Assembly (NCBI GenBank): GCA_004000515.1 | Contig: CP034537.1 | Location: forward strand, 3,362,001-3,426,000 | Direction: 5' to 3' | From: Pseudomonas poae | Lineage (GTDB): Bacteria > Pseudomonadota > Gammaproteobacteria > Pseudomonadales > Pseudomonadaceae | Length of the DNA stretch: 64,000 nt | Part shown: positions 9,050 through 19,641 of the stretch, piece after piece | How positions within the stretch are numbered: the first letter of the stretch is position 1 | How the letters are laid out: each line of letters begins with the position of its first letter | Made by a program: the position numbers and the translations under genes | The notes under the pieces: generated by a model | Told to the model about the DNA's origin: nothing | The model's input: only the letters and a program-made list of their open reading frames with translations | Databases searched by the model: none

Positions 9050-10609
9050 ATGCGTATCAAAGTGCACTGCCAGAACCGCATTGGCATCCTGCGGGACATC
9101 CTCAACCTGCTGGTGGAGTACGGCGTCAACGTCGCCAAGGGCGAGGTCGGGGGGAGCATGGCAACGCCATTTACCTGTTCTGCCCGAACCTGGTGAACAT
9201 GCAGTTCCAGGCATTGCGCCCACAATTCGAAGCGATTGCCGGGGTATTTGGCGTCAAGCGCGTAGGGCTGATGCCCAGTGAGCGTCGGCATATGGAGCTC
9301 AACGCACTGCTCGGTGCTCTGGAATTTCCGGTGCTGTCCATCGACATGGGCGGCTCGATCGTCGCTGCCAACCGTGCGGCGGCGCAGTTGCTGGGCGTGC
9401 GGGTAGACGAGGTGCCGGGTATTCCGTTGTCGCGCTACGCCGAAGATTTCGATCTGCCGGAACTGGTACGCGCGAGCAAATCGCGGATCAACGGCCTGAG
9501 GGTCAAGGTCAAGGGTGACGTATTCTGGCGGACATCGCGCCGCTGCAATCTTCCGAGCACGATGACAGCGAAGCGATGGCCGGTGCCGTGCTGACCCTGC
9601 ACCGCGCCGACCGCGTCGGTGAGCGGATCTACAACGTGCGCAAGCAGGAACTGCGTGGCTTTGACAGCATCTTCCAAAGCTCCAGGGTCATGGCTGCCGT
9701 GGTCCGAGAGGCCCGGCGCATGGCGCCGCTGGATGCGCCTCTATTAATAGAAGGCGAAACCGGTACTGGCAAGGAACTGCTCGCACGCGCCTGCCACTTG
9801 GCCAGCCCGCGTGGGCAATCGCCCCTGATGGCGCTCAACTGCGCCGGCTTGCCGGAATCGATGGCCGAGACAGAACTGTTCGGCTACGGCCCTGGCGCAT
9901 TTGAAGGGGCGCGGGCCGAAGGCAAGCTGGGGCTGCTGGAATTGACGGCGGGCGGTACGTTGTTTCTCGATGGAGTGGGGAAATGAGTGCGCGCTTGCAG
10001 GTGAAGCTGCTGCGCTTTTTGCAGGACGGCTGCTTTCGGCGGGTAGGCAGTGATGAAGAGGTGTACCTGGATGTGCGGGTGATCTGCGCAACCCAGGTGG
10101 ATTTGTCCGAGCTGTGTGCCCGTGGTGAATTCCGCCAGGACCTGTATCACCGCCTCAACGTGCTGTCGCTGCACATCCCACCGCTGCGCGAATGCCTCGA
10201 CGGCCTGGCGCCGTTGGTTGACCACTTCTTGGACCAGGCCAGTCGCCAGATTGGCTGCCCGCTGCCGAAATTGGCACCGGCTGCGATGGATCGTCTCAGT
10301 CACTACCATTGGCCGGGCAACGTGCGGCAGTTGGAAAACGTGTTGTTCCAGGCGGTGTCGTTGTGCGAGGGCGGTACGGTCAAGGCCGAGCACATTCGTT
10401 TGCCGGATTACGGCGTGCGTCAGCCGCTTGGCGAATTTTCGCTGGAGGGGGGGTTGGAGGCGATTGTTGGGCGGTTCGAGAAGGCGGTACTGGAAAGTTT
10501 GTATGCCGAGCATCCCAGCAGTCGGCAGCTAGGCAAGCGCCTTGGGGTTTCACACACCACCATTGCCAACAAACTGCGGGATTACGAAATCCTTAAGGCC
10601 GACAAATAA
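9050..10609 (+). CDS. phhR: PhhR, TyrR-type regulator of aromatic amino acid catabolism (three frameshifts)
   Basis: The reconstructed protein of about 520 residues has an N-terminal ACT domain (MRIKVHCQNRIGILRDILNLL), a PAS domain (FPVLSIDMGGSIVAANRAA), an AAA+ domain with Walker A GETGTGKE, and a C-terminal TyrR helix-turn-helix (SRQLGKRLGVSHTTIANKLR). The sigma-54 contact loop reads GAFEGA instead of GAFTGA, as expected for TyrR-like proteins that work with sigma-70. Three one-base losses break the frame: the G run 9149-9154, TTC at 9523-9525, and the G run 9977-9980; adding one base at each restores EHGNAIYLFCPN, VFLADIAPLQ and GVGEMSARLQ. Start MRIKVHC follows the ACT family. Confidence 0.9.
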
Positions 10610-10630
10610 CCCTCTGACACAACGGGGTGA

Positions 10631-10725
10631 AAATGTGGGAGCTGGCTTGCCTGCGATAGCGGTGGGTCAGCGAAGTATGTGCTGACTGAGTCACCGCTAT
10701 CGCAGGCAAGCCAGCTCCCACACTT
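10631..10725. repeat. REPIN, GGGAGCTGGCTTGCCTGCGAT type
   Basis: Arms GTGGGAGCTGGCTTGCCTGC (from 10635) and its reverse complement (ending near 10723) enclose a ~35-base loop that is partly self-complementary. It separates phhR from the flgF promoter. Confidence 0.9.
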
Positions 10726-10864
10726 GATCTTCATTGTTTTAAAGACCTGTGTTTGCCGCAGGCGGCAGTAGTCCGCCGTTTTTTCGACTCTCACCCCGCG
10801 CGATTTTTCTGGCAACCACCCGCAAACCCTTGCCCCGCTTGCATCTCGCTCTCTTTTCAAAAGT

Positions 10865-10880
10865 TGGTTCGCAAATTGCT
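10865..10880 (+). promoter_or_regulatory. Sigma-54 promoter of flgF operon
   Basis: TGGTTCGCAAATTGCT has GG and GC separated by ten bases and matches the TGGCACG-N4-TTGCT consensus well. It lies 57 bases before the flgF start; FleQ- or FleR-dependent control is expected. Confidence 0.7.
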
Positions 10881-10936
10881 TAAGCCTCCTCAGTACAGCG
10901 GTGGGCGGCAAGCGTCCGTCAGAAAGAGGAAAGAGC

Positions 10937-11677
10937 GTGGACAAGTACCTTTATGTGGCAATGACCGGCGCCAGCCAGAATGCTCTGGCGCAGAAGGCCC
11001 ATGCCAACAACCTGGCGAACATTTCCACCAACGGTTTTCAACGTGACCTGGAACAGGCGCGTTCGATGCCGGTGTTCGGCGACAGCTTTCCGGCGCGGGC
11101 GTTTGCCATGACTGAACGTCCTGCCACCGACTTCACCCCTGGCGCGATGATCGAGACCGGCCGTGACCTGGACGTGGCCGTCAACGGCAACGGCTGGATG
11201 GCTGTGCAAACTCCGGACGGCAGCGAAGCCTACGTGCGCAGCGCCAGCATGAACGTCGACGCGTTGGGCGTGCTGCGCGCCGGCAACGGCATGCCGATCA
11301 TGGGCAACGGTGGCCCGATTGCCGTGCCGCCGCAGCAGAAAATCGAAGTGGGCTCTGACGGCACTATCAGCATTCGCGCCATGGGCGAAGGCCCGCGGGT
11401 GATGGCGGAAGTGGACCGCATCAAGCTGGTCCAGCCCGACCTCAAGAATATGAATAAAGGCCTGGATGGCACCATCCACACCAAGGATGGCCAGCCGGCC
11501 CAGGCTGATGCAAACGTCACGCTGACCTCGGGTTTCCTGCAGGCGAGCAACGTCAATGCCGTGGAAGAAATGACGGCGGTGCTGGCGCTTTCCAAGCAGT
11601 TTGAGCTGCACATCAAGATGATGAACAGCGCGAAGGAAGACGACCAGGCCATGACGCGCGTCATGCAGATGAGCTGA
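10937..11677 (+). CDS. flgF: Flagellar proximal rod protein FlgF
   Basis: A 246-residue rod protein. The N-terminal flagellar rod motif reads KAHANNLANISTNGFQRD and the C terminus carries the matching VNAVEEMTAVLALSKQFELHIKMM helix. The start is GTG at 10937 (VDKYLYVAMTGA), with GAGGAAAGA just upstream. It is the first gene of a co-directional flgFGHIJKL run and is preceded by a sigma-54 element. flgBCDE, which usually precede flgF in pseudomonads, are absent here. Confidence 0.95.
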   Translation: MDKYLYVAMTGASQNALAQKAHANNLANISTNGFQRDLEQARSMPVFGDSFPARAFAMTERPATDFTPGAMIETGRDLDVAVNGNGWMAVQTPDGSEAYVRSASMNVDALGVLRAGNGMPIMGNGGPIAVPPQQKIEVGSDGTISIRAMGEGPRVMAEVDRIKLVQPDLKNMNKGLDGTIHTKDGQPAQADANVTLTSGFLQASNVNAVEEMTAVLALSKQFELHIKMMNSAKEDDQAMTRVMQMS

Positions 11678-11739
11678 TTGCAGCCCACTAACTAATTTGT
11701 GATGTCGCGCCAACAAACAGGCGCACAGAGGAGAACAGC

Positions 11740-12525
11740 ATGCTTCCGGCTCTATGGGTTGCCAAAACAGGTCTGTCCGCCCAGGACACTAACCTGACCA
11801 CCATTTCCAACAACTTGGCCAACGTGTCGACCACGGGTTTCAAACGTGACCGCGCCGAGTTCCAGGACTTGCTCTATCAGATCAAGAAGCAGCCAGGCGC
11901 CCAGTCGACCCAGGACAGTGAACTGCCGTCGGGCCTGCAACTGGGTACCGGTGTGCAGATCGTTGGCACCCAGAAGAACTTCAGCGCCGGTAACCTGCAG
12001 CAAACCGGCCAGCCGCTGGACATGGCCATCAACGGCCGTGGTTTCTTCCAGATCCTGCAACCGGATGGCACTACCTCATACACCCGTGACGGTACTTTCC
12101 ACCTGGACTCCAACGGCCAGATCGTCACCGCCAACGGTTTCTCCCTGGAACCGGCCGTGGTCGTTCCAGCGGATGCCAAGACTTTCACCGTCGGCAACGA
12201 CGGCACCGTGTCGATCACCGTGGCCGGCAACCCAGCCTCGCAAGTGATCGGCAACCTGCAAACCGCGGACTTCATCAACCCGGCCGGCCTGCAGGCCATG
12301 GGCAACAACCTGTTCCTGGAAACCGCTTCCAGCGGCGCGCCGCAAATCGGTACCCCGGGCCTGAACGGCTTCGGCACCACGCTGCAAAGCACCCTGGAAA
12401 CGTCCAACGTGAGCACCGTGGAGGAGATGGTCAACATGATCACCACCCAGCGCGCCTACGAAATGAACTCCAAGGTGATTTCCACCGCCGACCAGATGCT
12501 CTCGTTCGTCACGCAGAATCTGTAA
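11740..12525 (+). CDS. flgG: Flagellar distal rod protein FlgG
   Basis: A 261-residue intact protein, the usual length. It has the rod/hook N-terminal signature NNLANVSTTGFKRD and the C-terminal signature VEEMVNMITTQRAYEMNSKVI. FlgG polymerises into the distal rod that passes through the P and L rings. A GAGGAGA ribosome site precedes ATG 11740. Confidence 0.98.
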   Translation: MLPALWVAKTGLSAQDTNLTTISNNLANVSTTGFKRDRAEFQDLLYQIKKQPGAQSTQDSELPSGLQLGTGVQIVGTQKNFSAGNLQQTGQPLDMAINGRGFFQILQPDGTTSYTRDGTFHLDSNGQIVTANGFSLEPAVVVPADAKTFTVGNDGTVSITVAGNPASQVIGNLQTADFINPAGLQAMGNNLFLETASSGAPQIGTPGLNGFGTTLQSTLETSNVSTVEEMVNMITTQRAYEMNSKVISTADQMLSFVTQNL

Positions 12526-12578
12526 TCAAGTCTATGGGGCGCCATTGACGGCGCCTGCAACACCGTGAGGTAAGGGTC

Positions 12579-13274
12579 ATGAATCGCTACGTTTCTGTTT
12601 TGGCACTGAGTGGGATCGTTGTGCTCGCGGGCTGTGTCGCCCCGACGCCAAAGCCCAACGACCCGTACTACGCGCCGGTGTTGCCACGCACACCGTTGCC
12701 GGCGGCGGCCAACAATGGCTCGATCTACCAGGCCGGTTTCGAACAGAACCTGTACAGCGACCGCAAGGCGTTCCGGGTCGGTGACATCATCACCATCACC
12801 CTGAACGAGAAGACCCAAGCCAGCAAGAACGCCAACTCGCAGATCGGCAAGACCAGCAAGACCGGGATTGGCCTGACCTCGTTGTTTGGCGGTGTGCCTA
12901 ACACCAATAACCCGCTGGGCAGCGGCGATCTGAGCCTGGACGTAGGCTACAGCGGCGACCGCGCCACCAACGGCAAGAGTGCGGCGGCGCAGGGTAATAC
13001 CCTGACCGGTTCGATCACCGTGACCGTGGCCGATGTATTGCCCAACGGCATCATCGCCGTACGCGGTGAGAAGTGGATGACCCTCAACACCGGCGACGAG
13101 CTGGTGCGCATCGCCGGCATGGTCCGCGCCGATGACATCGCCACGGACAACACCGTGCCGTCGACGCGAATTGCCGATGCGCGCATCACCTACTCGGGTA
13201 CAGGTTCGTTTGCTGATGCGAGTCAGCCGGGCTGGTTCGACCGTTTCTTCCTTAGCCCGCTGTTCCCTTTCTAG
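12579..13274 (+). CDS. flgH: Flagellar L-ring lipoprotein FlgH
   Basis: A 231-residue protein with a lipoprotein signal peptide and lipobox LAGC (Cys19), so it is anchored in the outer membrane as the L ring. Family motifs include [21 protein letters not shown] and the C-terminal [26 protein letters not shown]. It is followed without a gap by flgI. Confidence 0.98.
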   Translation: MNRYVSVLALSGIVVLAGCVAPTPKPNDPYYAPVLPRTPLPAAANNGSIYQAGFEQNLYSDRKAFRVGDIITITLNEKTQASKNANSQIGKTSKTGIGLTSLFGGVPNTNNPLGSGDLSLDVGYSGDRATNGKSAAAQGNTLTGSITVTVADVLPNGIIAVRGEKWMTLNTGDELVRIAGMVRADDIATDNTVPSTRIADARITYSGTGSFADASQPGWFDRFFLSPLFPF

Positions 13275-14390
13275 GTGGCCACTTTGAAACTCAAACAGCT
13301 GATGGCGGCGGCACTGTTGCTGTCCCTGAGCGCAGTCGCCCAGGCCGAGCGCCTGAAAGACATCGCCAGCATCTCCGGCGTGCGCTCTAACCAGTTGATC
13401 GGCTACGGCCTGGTGGTAGGCCTGAACGGAACGGGTGACCAGACCACCCAGACGCCGTTCACCTTGCAGACCTTCAACAACATGCTCTCGCAGTTCGGCA
13501 TCAAGGTGCCGGCGGGTTCGGGCAACGTGCAATTGAAAAACGTCGCGGCGGTGTCCATCAGTGCTGACTTGCCGGCGTTTTCCAAGCCGGGCCAGGTGGT
13601 GGATATCACCGTGTCGTCCATTGGTAACTCGAAAAGCCTGCGCGGCGGCACCCTGTTGATGACCCCCCTCAAAGGTATCGACGGCAACGTCTACGCCATC
13701 GCCCAAGGCAATCTGGTGGTCGGCGGCTTTGACGCCGAAGGCCGCGACGGTTCGAAGATCACCGTGAACGTGCCATCGGCCGGGCGTATTCCCGGCGGTG
13801 CCACGGTTGAACGCACCGTGCCGAGCGGTTTCAACCAAGGCAACAGCCTGACCTTGAACCTCAACCGTTCCGACTTCACGACCGCCAAGCGCGTGGTCGA
13901 CAAGATCAACGACATGCTCGGCCCTGGCGTGGCCCAGGCCATTGATGGCGGTTCGATCCGTGTGACCGCTCCGCTGGACCCAAGCCAGCGCGTGGACTAC
14001 TTGTCGATCCTGGAAAACCTTGAAGTCGACCCGGGCCAGGCGGTCGCCAAAGTCATCATCAATTCGCGTACCGGTACCATCGTGATCGGCCAGAACGTCA
14101 AGGTGTCGCCAGCGGCGGTCACCCACGGCAGCCTGACCGTGACCATTACCGAAGACCCGATTGTCAGCCAGCCTGGTGCCTTCTCCAACGGCCAGACGGC
14201 GGTAGTACCGCGTTCGAAAGTCAACGCCCAGCAAGAAGCCAAGCCGATGTTCAAGTTCGGCCCCGGCACCACCCTGGATGAGATTGTCCGCGCGGTGAAC
14301 CAGGTGGGCGCAGCGCCAGGCGACTTGATGGCGATTCTCGAAGCCCTGAAACAGGCCGGCGCCTTGCAAGCCGACCTGATCGTGATCTGA
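13275..14390 (+). CDS. flgI: Flagellar P-ring protein FlgI
   Basis: A 371-residue periplasmic P-ring protein with a cleavable signal peptide ([11 protein letters not shown], cleavage before ERLKDIAS). Characteristic segments are [22 protein letters not shown] and the C-terminal [31 protein letters not shown]. The start is GTG at 13275, directly after the flgH TAG stop; a TTG at 13284 is an alternative. Translation is probably coupled to flgH. Confidence 0.97.
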   Translation: MATLKLKQLMAAALLLSLSAVAQAERLKDIASISGVRSNQLIGYGLVVGLNGTGDQTTQTPFTLQTFNNMLSQFGIKVPAGSGNVQLKNVAAVSISADLPAFSKPGQVVDITVSSIGNSKSLRGGTLLMTPLKGIDGNVYAIAQGNLVVGGFDAEGRDGSKITVNVPSAGRIPGGATVERTVPSGFNQGNSLTLNLNRSDFTTAKRVVDKINDMLGPGVAQAIDGGSIRVTAPLDPSQRVDYLSILENLEVDPGQAVAKVIINSRTGTIVIGQNVKVSPAAVTHGSLTVTITEDPIVSQPGAFSNGQTAVVPRSKVNAQQEAKPMFKFGPGTTLDEIVRAVNQVGAAPGDLMAILEALKQAGALQADLIVI

Positions 14391-14394
14391 CGCC

Positions 14395-15667
14395 ATGGCC
14401 ATGGACATGCGCAAGAGCGGGATCAGCAGCACCGCGGACTCGGGGTCTTACTCCGACTTGAACCGGCTTAACCAGCTCAAGGTCGGCGACGACAAGAACA
14501 GCGAAGGCAACATGCGCAAGGTCGCGCAGGAATTCGAATCGCTGTTCTTGAGCGAGATGCTCAAGTCGATGCGTTCGGCTACCGAGGCCTTGGGCAAGGA
14601 CAACCCGCTGAACACGCCGGCGGCCAAGCAGTACCAGGAAATGTACGACCAGCAACTGGCGGTTTCGATGTCCCGCGAAGGCGGTGGTATTGGCCTGGCC
14701 GACGTGCTGATGCGCCAGATGCAGAAGAACAAACCGGTGGACGCCCAGGCGGCCACCTTGCAGGGGCTCGGCTGCGGCCGAGCCGACGAAGAAAGTGGCC
14801 GTGCCGACGGAGATTGCCGCCGGCACCCAGGCCGAAGGTCCGCTGGGGCGTTCCAACGGTCAACGCCCATTGTGGGCTTATCGCGTGGCTGAACCCCAGG
14901 CGGGCGCCGCTGCATCGCACAGCAATGACATGGAGCTGATGAACCAGCGCCGTATCGCGCTGCCAAGCAAGCTCACCGACCGCCTGCTGGCCGGCATCGT
15001 GCCAAGCACTGATGCAACCACCGTCGCCAGGGCTGCACCGCTGCGTAACAGCGCGGCTGATGACAACGTGATCAACAGCGGCGCGCGTACCTTTGCCGTG
15101 CCAAGCGGGCGCATGCAGGTCTACGGCCGCGCCGTGGCCCAGCCACCCTTGGCGCCGGCGAAGAAGGCCTTCAATTCGCAGGATGAATTTGTCGCCACCA
15201 TGTTGCCGATGGCCAAGGCGGCCGCCGCGCGAATCGGTGTCGATCCGAAATACCTCGTGGCCCAGGCCGCGTTGGAAACCGGCTGGGGTAAATCGGTGAT
15301 GCGCGCCGAAGACGGCAGCAGCAGCCACAACCTGTTCGGCATCAAGGCCGGCCAGAGTTGGCAGGGCGGTCAGGCGCGTGCAATCACCAGCGAGTTTCGT
15401 GATGGGGCGATGGTCAAGGAAACGGCGCAGTTCCGTTCCTACAACTCCTATCAGGACAGCTTCCATGATCTCGTGACGTTGCTGCAAAGCAATGATCGCT
15501 ATAAAGAAGTCGTGAAGTCGGCCGACAACCCGGAACAGTTTGTACGCGAGTTGCAAAAAGCCGGTTACGCCACCGACCCGGACTACGCCAGCAAGATTTC
15601 GCAGATCGCAAAAACGATGAACAGTTACCAGAACTACGCTGCCGCTGGCGCAACCACACATTTATAA
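14395..15667 (+). CDS. flgJ: FlgJ rod cap and peptidoglycan hydrolase (frameshifted in this sequence)
   Basis: The reconstructed protein of about 423 residues is bifunctional. The N-terminal rod-cap domain (VAQEFESLFLSEMLKSMR, DQQLAVSMSREGGGIGLAD) is followed by an Ala/Pro-rich linker and a C-terminal glucosaminidase domain (YLVAQAALETGWGKSV, NLFGIKAG) that opens the cell wall for the rod. An extra G in 14763-14766 (four instead of three) shifts the frame in the linker; correction gives LQGSAAAEPTKKVAVPTEI. The two domains overlap by about 100 bases in different frames as given. Confidence 0.93.
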
Positions 15668-15677
15668 GGTCTGAATC

Positions 15678-17720
15678 ATGAGTTTGCTCAGTATCGGGAT
15701 GTCGGGGCTTAACGCCGCTCAAGGATCGTTGTCGGTCTTGAGTAATAACATTGCCAACGCCAATACCGCGGGCTATTCGCGCCAGCAGACTACTCAGAAC
15801 GCGAATGCCTCGAACCCGTACGGCGGCGTGTTTATCGGCACCGGTACTACCCTGGCTGACGTGCGCCGGGTGTACAACGAATTCCTCGACACGGCCTACC
15901 AGAACAGCACTGCGCTCAATAGCGATGCGGCGGCGTATCTGGATCAGGTGAGTGCGGTGGATAAGACGTTGTCGGATAAGACCACCGGCATGTCGGCAGT
16001 GCTCAGTGCGTTCTTTGCAGCGGTACAGACGTCTTCGGCCAACCCGAGCGATACCTCGGCGCGCCAGATCCTGTTGACCAGTGCCCAGACCCTGAGCAAC
16101 CGGTTCAACACGATCTCGACCCAGCTGGGCCAGCAGAAAGAAACCATCAATAGCCAGCTGACTGCGATGAGTGATCAGGTCAACCAACTGACCTCGTCGA
16201 TTGCCTCCCTCAACAAGCAGATCACCCAGGTGCAGGGCTCGACGAACACCGCGCCGGCCAACCTGCTGGATGCACGTGCCGAAGCCGTGCGTTCGCTGAA
16301 TGAATTGATCGGCGTGACCGCATCTGAAAAGAACGGTGTGTTCAGTGTCAGCACCGGGAGTGGCCAGTCGCTGGTGCTAGGGGATCAGTCCAACACGATT
16401 TCCGCAGTGCCGAGTAAAAGCGATACCAGCCAGTACACCATTCAGCTCAACATGCCCGGCAACACGGCTGTCGACCTGGGTAATGTGATCAGCGGTGGCA
16501 GCATCGGCGGCCTGTTGCGTTACCGCAGTGATGTGCTGATGCCGGCGATCAACGATCTGGGTCGCATCGCCATCGTCACCTCCGATGCGATCAACAGCCA
16601 ATTGGGTCAGGGCATCGACCTGAACGGCGAATTCGGCGCTTCGATGTTCAAGGACATCAACAGCGCCGCGTCTGTTGCCCTGCGCAGCCAGGCGTCGCAA
16701 GGCAACAAGGGCGACGGCGGCCTGAATGTGACGATCAAGGACAGCAGCAAGCTGACCAACTTTGACTACAACGTCACCTTTACCGATACCGACAAGTACA
16801 CCGTGGTGCGTTCCGATGGCAAGGCCATGGGCTCCTACACGCTGGACCCTACCCAGCCCGCGCAAGTGATCGACGGTTTTACCCTGACCCTCAATACCGG
16901 GACGATGCAGGCGGGTGACAGCTTCAAGGTCAGCCCGACCGCCAATGGTGCCAAGGAAATCGGCACCGTGCTCACTGACCCTAGCAAGATCGCATTTGCC
17001 GGACCCTTGCAAGGCGCTGCTGGCAAGACCAACCAGGGTACCGGCACGTTCACGCCGCCGACCCTGACTGTTCCCCTGGACATCCAGGGCGGCGCTGACA
17101 CCGCGCAACTGCGTATCGGGATTGAAAACTCGATGCCAGTGAAAATGGTGTTTGGCAAGCCGGCCGCCGATGGCACCCAGAGCTACACGCTGAGCAACGC
17201 CAAGGGTGAACCCATCGGCACCGGCACTATCGTTCCGGGGCAGGACAACAAAATCACGATCAACGTACCGATGCGCGGTGCTGACGGTGAGTTGCTCAAC
17301 CCCGCCAAGAGCTTCAGCTTCGATACCACAGTGGCAGGCTCGCCGAGCGATGGTGACAGCACCACGTTTTCGTTCAATGCCACTGGCGTGTCCGATAACC
17401 GTAACGCCCAGCAACTGCTGAACCTGCAGACCAAGGCCACCGTGGGTGTAGCGGCAGATGGCACTGGCGGCACCAGCCTGGTGGGGGCCAACAGCAAGTT
17501 GGTGTCCACTGTCGGCGCCAAGGCTGCTGCAGCCACCACTGACACCACGGCGACCAATGCGCTGTTGACGGCCAATAAAAACGCGCGCAACTCCACGTCC
17601 CAGGTCAACCTGGACGAAGAGGCGGGCGACATGATCAAGTTTCAGCAGTACTACACCGCGTCGTCGCAGATCATCAAGGCTGCGCAAGAAACCTTCAGTA
17701 CGCTGATCAATAGTCTTTAA
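15678..17720 (+). CDS. flgK: Hook-filament junction protein FlgK (HAP1)
   Basis: An intact 680-residue protein, close to other Pseudomonas FlgK. The N terminus shows the junction-protein signature SLLSIGMSGLNAAQGSLSV followed by NNIANANTAGYSRQ; the C terminus shows NLDEEAGDMIKFQQYYTASSQIIKAA. It forms the first junction ring between hook and filament. The ATG is ten bases after the flgJ stop. Confidence 0.97.
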   Translation: MSLLSIGMSGLNAAQGSLSVLSNNIANANTAGYSRQQTTQNANASNPYGGVFIGTGTTLADVRRVYNEFLDTAYQNSTALNSDAAAYLDQVSAVDKTLSDKTTGMSAVLSAFFAAVQTSSANPSDTSARQILLTSAQTLSNRFNTISTQLGQQKETINSQLTAMSDQVNQLTSSIASLNKQITQVQGSTNTAPANLLDARAEAVRSLNELIGVTASEKNGVFSVSTGSGQSLVLGDQSNTISAVPSKSDTSQYTIQLNMPGNTAVDLGNVISGGSIGGLLRYRSDVLMPAINDLGRIAIVTSDAINSQLGQGIDLNGEFGASMFKDINSAASVALRSQASQGNKGDGGLNVTIKDSSKLTNFDYNVTFTDTDKYTVVRSDGKAMGSYTLDPTQPAQVIDGFTLTLNTGTMQAGDSFKVSPTANGAKEIGTVLTDPSKIAFAGPLQGAAGKTNQGTGTFTPPTLTVPLDIQGGADTAQLRIGIENSMPVKMVFGKPAADGTQSYTLSNAKGEPIGTGTIVPGQDNKITINVPMRGADGELLNPAKSFSFDTTVAGSPSDGDSTTFSFNATGVSDNRNAQQLLNLQTKATVGVAADGTGGTSLVGANSKLVSTVGAKAAAATTDTTATNALLTANKNARNSTSQVNLDEEAGDMIKFQQYYTASSQIIKAAQETFSTLINSL

Positions 17721-17734
17721 GGGAGTCTGGGACG

Positions 17735-19363
17735 ATGCGCATTTCTACTCAGCAGTATTACGACACCAGTGCCGCCAAATATCAGAACAACTATTCTGGC
17801 GTGGTGCAGGCCCAGCAGCAGGCCAGTTCCGGCGTGCGTGTGCAGACCGCCGCAGATGATCCCGTTGCCGCGCAGCGTTTGCTGATGCTGCAACAGCAGA
17901 AAGATATGCTGGCACAGTCGGATGGCAACATCACAACCCTGAAAAGCTCGCTGACTAACGAGCAGAGCATCCTGGACGCGCTCGATAAGGCGCTGGAAGC
18001 GGGTAAGTCGTTGGCGCTGCGAGCAGGTGGCATTACCAGTGATGCGGATCGTAAATCCATCGCAGTCGAGGTGGGGGCTCTTGAGGAGCAGGTACTGGGC
18101 TTGCTTAACAGCAAGGATGCGGCCGGGAACTATCTGTTCTCTGGCTCCAAGACCCAGACACCACCGTATTCGCGCAACAGTGACGGCACTTACAGCTATC
18201 AAGGCGATGAAAATGAGCTGAGCTTGCGGGTTTCTGAAAACCTGACGGTTCGTACTGGCGACACCGGCAAATCCATTCTGGAAGGGGCGGCCAACAGCAG
18301 TCGCACCCAGTCCACCTACATCGCGCCGGGTGCGGCACCCACGCCGCCTGCGATCTCGCCGCCTCTGGTCGATGACAAGAAGGTCGCGATTTCGGCTGGC
18401 TTGGTGACCTCGGGTATCAACTACACCAAGCAATTTGCGGATGGCCAGCCGTACAAGCTCACCTTCACCAGCAGTACCCAGTACGTGGTGACGGACAAGG
18501 ACGGCACCGACATTACCTCGCAGATCGACGGTAACGGCACGTTCGACTCCACCAAGGAAGGCAGCGCCAGCGTGAACCTGCGCGGGGTCAAGTTCGATAT
18601 CACTGTTGATCTCACTGATACCGCGACTGGGCCGGATGCCGATGCGCTGGTTAAGGGGCGTGAGTTCAATCTGGCTGCGAAGCCGGATACGTTCAGCGTT
18701 TCGCGGACCGCCAGCAACCAATCGGCGGCACAGCTGACCAACGCACAGGTCAGTAGCCCGGCGGCTTATGCCAGTACCTTCCCAGGCAACAGCGGCGTGG
18801 TGATCAAGTTCAGCGACACCGATGCGACGGCCTATCAGGTATTTGCGCAACCCTACACCGCCAACAGCAAGGCAATCGATTCTGGCGTCATCGACAACAC
18901 GACCACGCCGAACAAGATCACGGCTGCGGGCGTTACCTTTGAGCTCAGTGGTAACCCGAGCACCGGCGATCAGTTTGCGGTCGGCGCCAGCACCCAGAAA
19001 ACCCAGAATGCCCTCGATACCTTGAGCCAGTTGCGTCAAGCCCTGGAACAGCCAGCGGATGGTATTCCGGGGGCGCGGGTCAAGCTTCAGGATGCGCTGA
19101 ACGCAGCGGTCAGTAACCTTGGCAACTCGACAACCCAGTTGGGTAATGTGATCGGCTCGATTGGCGCTCGGGCGAATGCGCTGGATGTGCAATCCGACGC
19201 AAACGCCAGCATCACCCTGGCCAACAAAACCACCATGAGCGCACTGGCCAACATCGACATGGGCGAGGCCGCCATCAACCTGACCCTGCAGCAAACCATG
19301 CTTGAAGCGTCCCAGCTGGCCTTTGTGAAAGTCTCGCAGTTGAGCCTGTTCAACAAGATGTAA
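17735..19363 (+). CDS. flgL: Hook-filament junction protein FlgL (HAP3)
   Basis: A 542-residue flagellin-like junction protein. The N terminus MRISTQQYYDTSAAKYQ with the GVRVQTAADDPVAAQRLL motif, and the C terminus NIDMGEAAINLTLQQTMLEASQLAFVKVSQLSLFNKM are typical. The middle region is longer than in many FlgL proteins (P. aeruginosa is about 440 residues), indicating an enlarged surface domain. It is the last gene of the flg operon and is followed by a terminator. Confidence 0.96.
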   Translation: MRISTQQYYDTSAAKYQNNYSGVVQAQQQASSGVRVQTAADDPVAAQRLLMLQQQKDMLAQSDGNITTLKSSLTNEQSILDALDKALEAGKSLALRAGGITSDADRKSIAVEVGALEEQVLGLLNSKDAAGNYLFSGSKTQTPPYSRNSDGTYSYQGDENELSLRVSENLTVRTGDTGKSILEGAANSSRTQSTYIAPGAAPTPPAISPPLVDDKKVAISAGLVTSGINYTKQFADGQPYKLTFTSSTQYVVTDKDGTDITSQIDGNGTFDSTKEGSASVNLRGVKFDITVDLTDTATGPDADALVKGREFNLAAKPDTFSVSRTASNQSAAQLTNAQVSSPAAYASTFPGNSGVVIKFSDTDATAYQVFAQPYTANSKAIDSGVIDNTTTPNKITAAGVTFELSGNPSTGDQFAVGASTQKTQNALDTLSQLRQALEQPADGIPGARVKLQDALNAAVSNLGNSTTQLGNVIGSIGARANALDVQSDANASITLANKTTMSALANIDMGEAAINLTLQQTMLEASQLAFVKVSQLSLFNKM

Positions 19364-19380
19364 GCGCCAGTACCTCAAGC

Positions 19381-19416
19381 GGCCCAGCCTGGAAACAGGC
19401 TGGGCCGTTGTCGTTT
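19381..19416 (+). terminator. Terminator after flgL
   Basis: GGCCCAGCCT, loop GGAAAC, AGGCTGGGCC, then a T-rich GTTGTCGTTTCT tail; the stem is ten base pairs. It ends the flg operon before the ketosynthase gene. Confidence 0.75.
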
Positions 19417-19641
19417 CTACGGCTTAATTGTTTGAAGGTTTTGCATAAACCACAGACAATTAGGTGACCTGTGAGTCATAAAGCGCATCTTCACTGTATC
19501 GTGTGAAAAGGATAAGTCGTCGCAGGGCCGTTACGGGGCGGCTTTCAGCGAGTTTTTTGCGGGGTTATCCCCTTTTATTGTCAGCACTCGGCGGGGCAGC
19601 TCGCGGGGTGATCTCCAGCTATTTAGTATTGGGAAGCCACA

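Larger units (their letters stand above)
10610..10936. other. Intergenic region phhR-flgF: REPIN followed by sigma-54 promoter
   Basis: This 327-base gap holds the REPIN at 10631-10725, a stretch with no gene-like feature, the sigma-54 element at 10865-10880, and the ribosome site of flgF. No small gene was found. Confidence 0.7.

Noticed and set aside
9050..10609. phhR as a decayed pseudogene
   Set aside because: Three one-base losses are all repairable by one added base and all domains remain; the pattern equals that in essential flagellar genes across the window.
12456..14432. Very long open frame on the minus strand opposite flgH and flgI
   Set aside because: It is a shadow of high-GC codon use on the plus strand; it has no ribosome site, no recognisable domain, and the plus strand carries intact flgH and flgI.
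17717..19378. Long minus-strand open frame opposite flgL
   Set aside because: Same GC-shadow effect; the plus strand codes a complete FlgL.
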